Source: Nemania diffusa
Lineage: Eukaryota; Ascomycota; Sordariomycetes; Xylariales; Xylariaceae
Assembly: GCA_038501195.1 (NCBI GenBank)
Contig: JBBPUQ010000011.1
Location: 434,001-498,000, forward strand
Direction: 5' to 3'
Length of the DNA stretch: 64,000 bases
Of this stretch, positions 37,479-47,507 are shown piece after piece. The notes below the pieces were generated by a model, which saw only the letters and a program-made list of their open reading frames with translations, did not search any database and was not told the DNA's origin. Within the stretch, counting starts at the first letter, position 1, and the number at the start of each line of letters is the position of its first letter. The position numbers were made by a program, and so were the translations under genes.

Positions 37479-37483
37479 GTAGT
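37479..37483 (+). repeat. Candidate target-site duplication GTAGT (left)
   Basis: GTAGT here and at 37804-37808 directly flank the 320-bp insertion in the chitinase relic. Leaving out the insertion and one copy keeps the relic's reading frame continuous. Confidence 0.6.
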
Positions 37484-37803
37484 GAAACGAAGCGTGCAAT
37501 ATACACACAACGCACTCTAGAGGACTGGCCACAGCCATGAAAATCACTTCTAGAGATTTGAGGCAGTAAAAACAGTAGTCTAGTAAAGCAATCGAAATAA
37601 TATTGGAGTAGCAAAACTACTGTAAATACTGCGCAACGACCTAGTCAGTCGATGCCTTCGGCATCGACCTCCATGGTGCCATCTGTGTCCCTAATAGAGA
37701 ACTGCCCTTTTGCTAGCTAATAAATAGAAAAATGAAAAATCTAGGGTCTTGCTGACCTAATCAACTCGACCCCCCCTGCAACAGTGCTGTCCACACCGTC
37801 TCA
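37484..37803. mobile_element. 320-bp inserted repeat element, copy 1
   Basis: The element starts GAAACGAAGCGTGCAATATA exactly where similarity to chitinase stops, and the chitinase frame resumes after 37803. It has no long open frame and no obvious terminal inverted repeats. It contains a perfect 21-nt hairpin (37648-37668), two TCTAGAG words and a C-rich end. A diverged copy begins at 39407. A 5-bp direct duplication (GTAGT) brackets it. A small non-autonomous transposon is the simplest reading; the class is unknown. Confidence 0.65.
37648..37668. repeat. Perfect hairpin inside the inserted element
   Basis: GTCGATGCC and GGCATCGAC form a 9-bp stem with loop TTC. The hairpin is not retained in the second copy of the element, where the middle part is diverged. 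Confidence 0.7.
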
Positions 37804-37808
37804 GTAGT
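37804..37808 (+). repeat. Candidate target-site duplication GTAGT (right)
   Basis: Right-hand copy of the pentamer at 37479-37483; it is also the first sequence of the resumed chitinase frame. Confidence 0.6.
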
Positions 37809-39406
37809 CGACGTACCCGCGATGAAGAAGCGTGACATTGAACTCCGAGTGCGGCACGAGTATGGCGGAAACTGGAAGCGTTACGTTCACGACATCTTTC
37901 ATGAAGATAGACGCAACACGCTCGAGGAGGAGCTCCATCTCTTGCGCAAGAGGTGGTTCTCTGCCGACTTGAAACTGTAGTTCGATAAGCAGCTCGATGT
38001 TAATGAGCAATGGACAGCTGCGACTCATATGATACAGGATACTTTCCGTGTCTATTTCTTCAACAACAGAATCGATTGCAGCTTCGGTGGTCTCCCCGTG
38101 CAGGGATACTTTGCAGCCTACGCTGATCTCAATGTAAACGTACAGACATCGGCCCAACTGACATTGATTGTGAGTTCAATCATCGCTTCATGAAAACACC
38201 TAACGATCTTAAAATTTTCTGCCAGTACTAACTAATCCCTGCACAATAATAGGGGAAGTTGAACAACCTCAAGAGTTTCCAAGAGTCACATCTGCTCGCT
38301 AGGAGTAAAGGCAACATTGATGCTATGTTGGTGTTTGACGCATTTGGTAAGATTAGCTTCTCGACGGGAAGACTGGAGATATTCGGCGCGCAGAATTTTG
38401 GTGCCACATTCACCATCCCGGGTCTTATCACAGTCGGTCCTAATTTCAAGGTATACGGGGTTAGTAAAAGGCGTCACGCTGTCCTTAGGATTATCCCTCA
38501 TTGAGGTGTCTAATTACTCCGTGCTATGCCTTTGGCTAATTATACTCGGTGTAGCAACTTGCCGGACAATTGACTTTACACACGTAAGTGATTCTTTAAT
38601 TATAACTTATCATACAATGGGTAGCTATCTAATTGCTAAGAAACGTGGAACAATAGGACAGCTCAAGCGACATACAATCTCGCTCATTGGGACTATACCC
38701 AGCGGTATCCCAACGCAAACAACGATCGCGGCGGAGCGTCGACGGATACATCCGTAGACATGCAGACATCTACGAGTGAGAACAAATTCGAGTGGCATGC
38801 CGATGTCTCTGTTGCTGGCGATGTCAAGGCGACTATGTATATTATCCCGTCCTTTTTCGTTCATCCTAGAGTACAAACGGCTATTTTATACTGACTTGAA
38901 AAATTTCGAATTAAGCATGCTGACTCGCTTGTTCGAAAAAACAAAAGAACTCTATTCTCGGTGTCTCTTAGCCAGACTTGGCCACTGGCGAATGCAAATT
39001 ACTCTTTTATTCCGTATACCTGCGTCCCTTTCAGCGACCTGTTCAATACGACTTGTACGGCGTGCTAGGTGGTATAGTGGCTAGTTATTCAAGACAACCA
39101 AATCAATTCACCCTCTGTAAAACGTATGACAGCTTAGCGATAGGTTCCGTTACAGTGCATTTTGTGTTATTCAGAATCTTCGCTTTTCCCCATAGGCTTT
39201 CCGAATTCTTGGTTTTGGTTATACTTTCTGCTGTATGCTGTATGATCTGACGCAACATACGGTATGCGGGGTGCTGGATAGGGGCTGGCCACCTGAATTT
39301 CTGAGCCCCTATTTTGAACTCACGCAGAAATGCTTCACCTTTCATCGTTCTTGTTGCTTGATGTTTAGCTGTCATAATCCCATGTCTGTCTTTGATTCTG
39401 TATATT

Positions 39407-39670
39407 GAAACGAAGCGTGTAACATACACACACTATGCACTCTAGAGGACTGACCACTGTCATATCGATCACTTCTAGAGATTTGAGGCTAAAGAAAGCA
39501 GTATTTTGGTAACGCAAACGTATATTTTGAAGTAGCAGGTCCTCGAAGGGGCTGCTGAAAGGCGTGGCTATCTGTAAAAAGTACTAGCTTCGGCTAACAA
39601 CTCAAATAGAAAAAGAAAAGCTATGTCTTGATGACTTATTCTCTGCCATCGCAGTGTTTCACGCGGTTAT
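39407..39670. mobile_element. Diverged second copy of the inserted repeat
   Basis: It begins GAAACGAAGCGTG, like copy 1, and shares CACTCTAGAGGACTG-type sequence, ATCACTTCTAGAGATTTGAG, and later AAATAGAAAAA and GTCTTG in the same order. The first 130 bp are clearly similar and the second half only loosely so; the right end is approximate. No target duplication was found. It lies about 300 bp beyond the end of the chitinase relic. Confidence 0.6.
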
Positions 39671-40674
39671 GCTCGGAGGCTGAGAGTAAAGAATTACGAT
39701 AGTAGGCAGAAGAAGGTTTCTAGAAGGGGCGTAGGTTCCTCTTTTCGCGTAAGTAGCAACTCTGCGCAGTATGTGCACAACCTTAAATCCGCATGAAAGG
39801 TCGAGTAAAAGTTGGGATGAAACTATCGAAAAGCTAAAAACGATCTAATATTGTTAGCGACGCGCAAACTTTGGATAAATGCCTCTACTCTGCAAATTGA
39901 CAACGTCCCTGAGAAGAGAACTGTCGGAACTGCAGCTATTCTATATACCAATTTCATACTCGGATCTGAAAGAATATCCAAAGCAGATGAGGGTCAATTG
40001 TGGCATCTCAGTAACCTATGTATGAGCAATATTATATAAGCACATACTATTGAAGCAGGTTAGGAACTTCATCTTGGTCGCATTGCCGTGAGGAGACGAG
40101 GCTTCATTCAGCTGGCTGAATTTCGTGGCCTGCATAAGTTATAAGCAGACTCAAACTCAAATGAAGTTTAATGTAAGTATAATTGCGACACTGGCACCTT
40201 ATTCTCACGATTTCTAGCTGGTAGGCGAGCTTTAAACTTTATACTTTCGCCGTACGCAGCACGTATGCTGAGTATCCGGGGCTTTTAGACCCACACTTGG
40301 CCCCCACTCTCGCTTGCTTATCGCTATCACCCCAGTTTCCCATATGAGTCACCCGTATGGCTAGAGTTCTAACCTTGAAGCAGCAATTTGTGGTGTATGG
40401 TCCGTGCGCCAGCCTACCTAGTGGCAGCGCCAGTTGTTCCACGCCGTAGGTACAACACCTTAGGTAAGCTAGAATATTTGACCTGAGAGGGGTGGTGGGG
40501 TTAATTCTCCATCCAGAATACATCACACTTGGGACTGCAGGTGCTTTTCAATTTCTGCCATTTTGTTAAGAACCCATTCAGCAATCCCTGTCCACAATTT
40601 CAACGCCACAACAACAACACTACAACATCGTAACACACCGCTAGATCGCGAAGCCTGCCTACGAAGCCGCGACC
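39671..40674. other. Intergenic region upstream of eIF2 gamma
   Basis: No gene is recognised. The final 120 bases (CCACAATTTCAACGCCACAACAACAACACTACAACATCG) resemble a CA/AAC-rich fungal leader of a highly translated gene. Confidence 0.5.
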
Positions 40675-42771
40675 ATGACGGTCGACAAACCCGAAAACCC
40701 TGAGTTAGACTCCGGGTCAGAGAGCGGATCTGAATCCGAGACTGAGCAGCAGCCCCAGACGACGACCACCACCACCACCCAACAGAAGACGCCCATACCT
40801 GCGCCTGCTGCCGTTGAGAAACCGCCTCTGCCACCCCAGACCGACCCCAAGGATCTCGATATCTCGACGCTGTCGCCTACAACACCTGAAATTATCGCTC
40901 GACAGGCCACGATCAACATAGGCACCATCGGTCACGTCGCCCACGGGAAATCCACCGTTGTCAAGGCTATCTCTGGCGTCCAGACTGTGCGCTTTAAGAA
41001 TGGTTTGTGTTTCTGCTATTCTCCTACCGTCTTCACATCTGCAGGAGAACTGTCGTCCTTTGCGCAAGAATGGCAACACTAATTTATTCCGATAGAACTG
41101 ATTCGCAATATTACGATCAAGCTGGGCTACGCAAATGCCAAGATATATAAGTGTTCCAACGAGGAATGCCCACGGCCTACCTGTTTCCGGTCCTACAAGA
41201 GTGACCAGCGGGTTGACCCCCCATGTGAGCGTGAAGGATGCGGTGGAACTTACCAGCTCCTTCGGCACGTCAGTTTCGTCGACTGTCCCGGTATGTAGGA
41301 ACTCTAAAATAATATGGGAAATGACGTCTAATGTTCGACTAGGTCACGATATTCTGATGAGTACTATGGTACATCCAACTAATGGTCTGCACATGCTCCA
41401 TACGCTAACCCTCAGGTAGTTATCAGGAGCCGCTGTCATGGACGCAGCTTTACTTGTCAGTGCCTATCATTTTGCGCTTTCTGGCGCTCTAGTCTCAATG
41501 TGAGGAGCTAACAGGAGATAGTTGGTTGCTGGCAACGAAAGCTGCCCTCAACCCCAGACAGTAAGCATCTTGCACCCACCATAAATAAGAAAACATGGCT
41601 AACAAAATAAGTCCGAACATCTTGCGGCCGTCGAAATCATGAAATTGGGTATGTTCATTCTGAATGTTCCAAACAATTTTGATTCGACTCAAATCCTGAG
41701 GCGATGTTTGGGACATACCTTGCTCAAGGTCAATCATATCTAACGGTTTGACAGAGAATATTATTATACTTCAGAACAAGGTTGATCTGATAAAGAGTGA
41801 AACTGCCATGAAACATTACGGTAAGTCTAAGTTTTGCGATTCCGGATACCGACTTTGCTTAGTCTCACGCGGCATGTCGATATACTGACGGTGATTAGAG
41901 TCGATCCAACAGTTCATCCGAGGAACTGTTGCCAGCAAATCGCCTATTATTCCCATCTCTGCTCAGCTTAAGATGAATATCGATGCCGTCAACGATGCTC
42001 TCGTTAGCATCCCAGTTCCGGTGCGAGACTTCTCAATGGATCCTTACATGATGGTCATTCGATCCTTCGATGTGAACAAGCCCGGTGCCGACATCGAGGA
42101 GCTTAAGGGAGGTGTTGCCGGTGGCAGTATCCTTCACGGTATGTTAAAGATGGGTGATGAAATCGAGATTCGCCCAGGTATCGTTACCCGCGACGAGAAG
42201 GGGAATCTTAGGTGTACCCCCATCTTCAGTCGCGTCGTGTCACTCAACTCCGAGGCCAACGACCTGAAATATGCTGTCCCTGGTGGCTTGATTGGTGTTG
42301 GTACTCGAATCGACCCGACACTGTGCAGAGCCGATCGTCTTGTTGGTTTCGTCCTCGGTCTCCGGGGAAGATCCCCCGATATCTACGGGCAGATCGAAGT
42401 CAACTTCTACCTCCTCCGGCGTCTTCTCGGTGTCGCAGACGGCAAGCAGCGCAAGGTCGAGAAGCTTGCTAAGAACGAAATTCTTATGGTCAATATCGGA
42501 TCTACATCAACTGGAGCTAAGGTTGCTGCCATCAAACGAGATGCAGCTAAGCTTGTGCTCACGAGTCCGGCATGCACGAACATTGGAGGTGAGCACCGAA
42601 ACCAAGTTTTTAATCCACACACTCGTTATAGAGAGCACTGAAAAGTAATTACTAACCACACCACTACAAACAGAGAAAATCGCTCTCAGTCGGCGTATTG
42701 AAAAGCATTGGCGACTCATTGGTTGGGCTACCATTACGGCAGGTGACATCCTAGAGCCGACAAGCATGTAA
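40675..42771 (+). CDS. GCD11: Translation initiation factor eIF2 gamma subunit
   Basis: Nine exons are predicted: 40675-41002, 41096-41290, 41343-41368, 41420-41455, 41522-41560, 41612-41648, 41755-41820, 41899-42588 and 42674-42771 (504 aa), all joined in phase. eIF2 gamma is the GTP-binding subunit that carries initiator Met-tRNA to the small ribosomal subunit. GTPase motifs are intact: G1 [10 protein letters not shown]3 DCPGH, G4 NKVD and G5 SAQ. The family's zinc-knuckle region is present ([15 protein letters not shown]...CEREGC), as are domains II and III and the ending [15 protein letters not shown]. The N-terminus is a low-complexity Ser/Glu/Thr/Gln stretch of about 50 aa. Exons 3-6 are only 26-39 nt. 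The gene sits just beyond the decayed chitinase region but shows no damage itself. The ATG context is GACCATGAC. Confidence 0.95.
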
Positions 42772-43853
42772 AGGGGGATAGAGATAGATCGGAGCTAATG
42801 CAATACTTATGACGATGATGATTAGCTCTCACAACGGGAAATCTAGTACGCCGCCTGATGACGATACTGATCCTCTACCCGAGGTTCCATCAACTTGCCA
42901 TTCTTGCCTGTTCGAAGAGTTTGGCTCGGGAATGGAGAATCTCCAGTGGGCAGCAATAACTACGGGCGGCAAAGACTTAAGGCCTGACGCAAAGCTGTCG
43001 AGGGAAAGAGGTCTGGGCGACGAGAGGACTAGGGGTTACTAGTGGGGGTCTAGGTCCGGTCTGGGGTGGTTGGTTGGCATAGCACCGGTGTTGAACATGT
43101 TCATGGCTGATCTGTTAAAAAGTTTCGCAATTGAACGGATGAACATTCACGATGATCAATTGTCTAGGTATCTAGCATTTCCAGACATGGGGGTGTGTAA
43201 TGTTGCAACGTCATCTATCTATCTATAAGTGAAGTGCAAAGTGAAGGCGGTGGAGTACCCTCGTGCGTAAACGGTGGAATAATTATATAACTCTCGTTAT
43301 ATTGATATCCTTTTTATGTTCCTATTGCAGCGTTTTTATTTCTTTCATGTTACTTAATATCAAGTACTGATTTAAGTCAATCCTATCGATTTATATACAC
43401 AAATGGAAGCGGAAGTAGAAGGGGCAAGCGTGTTTTGGCGGTTGATTGACGGGCCGCTGGCAGCTGGGCCGTTCATGCAAGACGAAACCCGGCATTATAC
43501 CAGATACTGGCGGAACTAATAGGGCATATCTAATGCTCTCCTTTTCGTAAAAGGGGGCCTCTGGCATACTCGCAGTAATTGAAGCACGAGGAGTCTATTT
43601 CCACCTATAGAATTTCATCAATTGGCGTTGTAACATCTTTTTCTCCAGCATTTATAACGGACAAGCCCACCAAGCGCGCGCAACCCCTCCTATAGAGTCG
43701 ATCAACCCCTCTAGTTCCCTCCCCCACACTAGGCCCGACACGAGTCCTCTCTCTCTCTCTCTTCCCCCGACAAGTTAACGAGAACGGAAAAGAAACGTAA
43801 AACAAACAAAAAAAAGGGCAAGGGAGGAAAAAAAGTAGAAAAATAAAAAAAAG
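42772..43853. other. Intergenic region between eIF2 gamma and coactosin
   Basis: No gene is supported; the open frame at 42809-43042 has no family features. A CT microsatellite lies at about 43746-43762. The last 60 bases are purine/A-rich (AAAACAAACAAAAAAAAGGG) and are probably the 5' leader of the coactosin gene. Confidence 0.5.
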
Positions 43854-44293
43854 ATGTCCGGACTCGACGCCCCCGAAATCGTAGCAGCCTACGACGCCGT
43901 GCGCTCAGACAAGGACGCGACGAACTGGCTCCTCCTCTCGTACGCGGCCGCGGCAGGCGACAAGCTGCAGCTCGCGGGCACGGGGACGGGGGGCCTGGGG
44001 GAGATGGAGGGGAGGCTGGACGAGGCGCAGGCGCAGTACGGGTACGTGCGCGTCGAGTACGCCAACGACACGGAGAGCCGGCGCGTCAAGTTCGCGCTCG
44101 TCATCTGGATCGGCGGCCGCACGAAAGTCATGCGCAAGGCGCGCGTGAGCTTCGAGAGCGCGGCTGTCAAGAGGGTGCTGGCGCACCATAGTATCCAGGT
44201 CGATGCTACGGAGAGGGGGACTTGGATGAGGGGGAGATTGTGAAGAGGTTGAGGAAGGCGGGGGGGGCGGATTATAATGGGGGGAGGGGGTAG
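43854..44293 (+). CDS. Coactosin-type ADF-H actin-binding protein, apparent frameshift near the end
   Basis: The frame from ATG 43854 gives MSGLDAPEIVAAYDAVRSDK, an ADF/cofilin-homology domain close to coactosin: YVRVEYANDTESRRVKFALV, IWIGGRTKVMRKARVS and HHSIQVDATE. Coactosins bind F-actin and act in the cytoplasm. In the frame as given, translation ends at 44243 with a foreign tail. The other frame after the G5 run (44215-44219) encodes LDEGEIVKRLRKAGG and ADYNGGRG and stops at 44291-44293, the ending expected for fungal coactosins. One G therefore appears to be missing, through a sequencing error or a real indel. With it, the protein would be 146 aa, normal for the family. The gene is very GC-rich, has no intron, and is convergent with the cupin gene. 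Confidence 0.8.
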
Positions 44294-44679
44294 GGGGGTT
44301 TAGATTGGGGGGAGGTGTATATACTGCGGACGGGGGAGGGGAGGAAAGAAGGGGACGAGAAGGGGTGGGAATGGAAGAGGTCGTGGGGATATAAGGATGG
44401 TCGGACGGAGGACTGAACGGATGAAGTAAATAAATCTGCGCTTTGGGGTCGCGAGCGAATATATATAGACGGGAGAGCAGACGATGTATTTGGATACCGG
44501 CGTATATACAGCGTTCCATAGACGGCGTTGAGAAGACGGATAGATGGATCAATGCCACAATTCCGATGCCATACCATGCCATACCAAGACCTATCCCATA
44601 TCCATCTCACCCCTTCTCTCAACTCTCAACCAGCGCCGTATTCCTCAAAGCACCCATCCCACCACCATACCCGCCACCC
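44294..44679. other. Short convergent intergenic region
   Basis: A G-rich stretch follows the coactosin stop; the rest holds the 3' ends of both genes. Nothing else is seen. Confidence 0.5.
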
Positions 44680-45084
44680 CTAAACCGGCTCACCCCCCCA
44701 CCCCTCAAGATTAACAACCTCCGGCACGCGCCCACTCCTAACAATCGCCCACACAACCTCCTCATCCCCATCATTGACCTCCTGATGCTCCATGAACGCC
44801 GGAATGAGCGCGTAATCCCCCGGCTCGAGCTCGACCCTCTTGCGCCCGCCCTCGCTGACGACGGCGCCGCGCCCGCGCACGGCGTACACGACCGTGTCCT
44901 GCGCGCCGTGGTGGTGCACGGCTGATGCCGTGTGCGGGTGCGCGAGCATGTGCGTTGCGCAGATGCCGGGGCACAGGTCGACGAGGGCGTTGGAGCGGAT
45001 CATGCCGGTTGTTTGGGAGCCCGAGGGGGTGAGGGTTTGGCTCTTTGTGTGGTGGATGGGTTGGGAGGGGGGTGGGTGGGACAT
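44680..45084 (-). CDS. Small cupin-domain protein
   Basis: A single exon of 134 aa. The two cupin motifs are present: motif 1 around HTASAVHHHGAQDTVVYAVR, with a histidine cluster and Asp in the usual Glu position, and motif 2 as PGDYALIPAFMEHQEVN. Single-domain cupins of this size often bind a divalent metal and include dioxygenase-like and storage-type proteins; no substrate can be given. There is no signal peptide, so it is probably cytosolic. It is convergent with the coactosin gene. GC content is high in the cupin core. Confidence 0.85.
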   Translation of the reverse strand: MSHPPPSQPIHHTKSQTLTPSGSQTTGMIRSNALVDLCPGICATHMLAHPHTASAVHHHGAQDTVVYAVRGRGAVVSEGGRKRVELEPGDYALIPAFMEHQEVNDGDEEVVWAIVRSGRVPEVVNLEGWGGEPV

Positions 45085-45644
45085 GGTGAGGAAGGTTGGT
45101 TGGTTGGGTGGCTTGGAAGGGGGTGAGATGGGGAGTATGGTTTATTTACTTGGATAGGATAGGAGCATTCAGTGGTTGTTTATATGGTTTCGAGAATTAT
45201 AGATGCTACATTCTGCTTGATTGGTGAACAAGGTCGCAGTGGCGGTTCTTGAGCTTAAGTAGCTACCTATGCTATGGTTACTATCATTCGGGTGTTGAAT
45301 AGCCGGGTAAAGGGGAATGCCCTCGGCTTTGATTCCTTGACCAGAATCATGTTCCTTCTGCTATGTAAACTCGCCGTCTTCTTCGCTCAGTCTATGATGC
45401 CTACGATATTAATTATATTGGAACCGATTAATGTAGTTGCCTAGAGCAAGTGTATCAACCAAATGCAACTATGGAGTACTTTAGTATGTATATAACCCAC
45501 TTACTACTTGCAAATCTGAGAATGTATCGGGGCTATGCATAAAAAGTGTGTAATAGAGGGGCATTGTCTTCGACATTCAACTGCCCCTCCAACTTCATCT
45601 CTTGAGCATCACGAAGCGCTCAGTAAGTACTCACACATCTCGAG
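45085..45644. other. Divergent promoter region
   Basis: The shared upstream region of the cupin gene (minus) and the adaptin-binding gene (plus). No repeat or ORF of note. Confidence 0.5.
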
Positions 45645-46749
45645 ATGGAGATCACAAACCCTCGTAGGGTACTGGCTGTTTCATCAGCTGATTCAGTACA
45701 ACATCTTGCCCGTGTTATGAAAGGTTTTTACCACCCTCTCTTTCTGCCTGACGAATGGTTGCCTGGTTGCTCACATATCGTAGATCTTACTGGAACAATA
45801 CCAGAACAGACATCAACAAGTCTCGCAGGAGCATCACACAACCTCTCACTCAAAACCACATATTACACAGCAGAAGTGCCGATATGGCTAGACCTAATAT
45901 CATCGCCCTCAGAATGGTCTGCTTCATTTCTGTCCGCCGAGGCAAAAGAGGTCCTTGAAGTACTCGGCGGTCTTATGATAGTGTTTGCTTTACCAGTTCA
46001 CACACAAACTGAAGAAGTAAAAGCCGCCCGAGAATTAATACAGAATGTTGGGAAGGTCGTTAAAGATGGCCTCGGCGGATGGGAATGGGATGGCGTCAGT
46101 CTGTGCCTCGGCGTCGGCGAGATTGACGATGTCGATATCTGGGAGGACTGTTGCGCCGAATCAGGGTTGGAGTTCGTGCAAGTGAGGAACCAATCGACAC
46201 CTTCGCGCAACGAATTCGGAGGTAAGCTCATCATATTTCTCCTTCCTCACAAATTATAGCTGACGTCATTCTCTAGAGAAAACAGGAATACCCCGTGCCT
46301 TGGAGGCGCTAGAGGCAAATGACTGGGCGAACGCGTCACTCGATGATCTCGGGTCTGATTTCGAGGATATAGGCGCCGAGATCGAAGCCGAACAGAAACG
46401 GCAAAAGGCCGATGAATTGGGCGAAAACTCGGGGACCGCTCCCTTAGACCCGGAAGACCTGGATTTCGGCTATGACCCTAAGGACTTCGAGGGCCTGAAG
46501 CGAGCGATATGGAACGCGGGAAACGAAGATATCGAAGACTCGGCAGATGGGGAACCGAGTACTGCTGTCACAAAAGACGGAAAGCAGGCGGAGGAAACGG
46601 AAGAGTCAATTGATGACGAGGATATCCAGAAGATCGAGCGCATGATGGTTAAGTTACAGGCTGTGAGAGAGACGAATGCGGGGCTCCCTGAAGAACAGCG
46701 GAAACGCGCCGCGGCTAAGGCTGTGGCTGAGGTTATGAAAGAGCTCTAA
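45645..46749 (+). CDS. Alpha/gamma-adaptin-binding protein p34 / Irc6-like
   Basis: Three exons are predicted: 45645-45723, 45784-46221 and 46277-46749 (329 aa). The first intron is 60 nt (GTTTTT...CGTAG), a multiple of three without stop codons, so a plain ORF would include 20 spurious residues. Removing it joins ARVMK to DLTGTIPEQT, as in relatives. The N-terminal half has the degenerate Rab-like GTPase fold of the p34/Irc6 family (RRVLAVSSADS, then VPIWLDLISSP). The C-terminal half has TGIPRALEALEANDW, an acidic linker, and a basic helical end (LPEEQRKRAAAKAVAEVMKE). The family binds clathrin adaptors and acts in AP-1/AP-2 assembly or trafficking. Family naming is from memory of conserved motifs. 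Confidence 0.75.
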
Positions 46750-47507
46750 TGCCTTCTTGATTTCGTATTAGGGACACGGTTTCGCGCTTCATGCATGCGT
46801 CTCAGCCTTGGGTTATTAGTCTCGAGGATTTATCACCGGTATGGCCTGGAGCTGATACCGAAATACCCGCATATCAGGCCAGGTAAGATCAAAGACGGCA
46901 ACTTTATGTCCATAAAATCAAAAAGATGATACCCATTTTGGCTCTGTCACTCTGTATGCACTCTGGGGAACACGTTGGAGAACTTCGAGAGTTAAACGTC
47001 CGCGCCCTTCAAATACGTGAAATATAATCGCTCAGCAGCCGAAGCCACAACCGCAGTTACTACGTCCAAGTGTGCCTACCGTAGAGCTCCATATTAGGTT
47101 ATCAGTTCCTTGGGTCAATATTTAGTAGAAGGTGGTTGTCTTATTTGTAAACCATGGTAAGTGTACAAGCGAATATCTAGGCTACACTAGAATACCTAGA
47201 GTGATTTTGCTTCCGAGGACGTCTGGAGTAACGAAGACAGCTCTACTCTTTCGAAGCCCTCCGCATATACAGCACTAGCTGTCAACCCTATTTTAGATAA
47301 TCCACAGAAGTCATGTGTCTACAATTTTATAACGGTAGGTAACTAAGCGAATATAGTTCCTGTCAAACCTGACTAGGAGATATTGAACTTAGGAGGTAAA
47401 TATAACACGCTAAAATTCTTGAAATAATACTAAGTAGTAAACTTCACCGTAGAGTAAGAATACAGTGAAGAGAATACAAGTAAGATGAAGACAGAAACTT
47501 CATAGCG
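46750..47507. other. Convergent intergenic region
   Basis: AT-rich 3' flank of the adaptin-binding gene and of the rhamnosidase gene. No gene or repeat is recognised. Confidence 0.5.

Larger units (their letters stand above)
36932..39092 (+). pseudogene. C-terminal remnant of a subgroup C (GH18) chitinase
   Basis: The pieces match the region that follows the GH18 domain in fungal subgroup C chitinases. 36932-37483 carries GFGWVIMVGPSSQLT, KRDGSHWELYDC and GPGRYAMAVSMSE. 37804-38169 and 38253-38459 continue, ending in AQNFGATFTIPGLITVGPNF. Short pieces follow at 38555-38583 and from 38657. Introns 38170-38252 (GTGAGT), 38460-38554 (GTTAGT) and 38584-38656 (GTAAGT) remain recognisable and in phase. 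No GH18 catalytic domain or LysM/CBM18 module is found upstream. A 320-bp insertion splits the gene at 37484, an in-frame TAG stands at 37978-37980, and the end decays after about 38830. Hence it is a pseudogene. Subgroup C enzymes are secreted chitinases resembling a yeast killer-factor subunit. Confidence 0.8.

Noticed and set aside
37801..38157. 118-codon minus-strand open frame
   Set aside because: It is the antisense of the chitinase relic, whose plus-strand similarity and introns are convincing.
40675..42771. eIF2 gamma as a pseudogene because of many small exons
   Set aside because: All nine exons join in phase and every GTPase motif is intact.
43905..44582. 225-codon minus-strand frame over the coactosin gene
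   Set aside because: Shadow of a GC-rich gene; sequence is low-complexity Pro/Ser/Arg without a domain.
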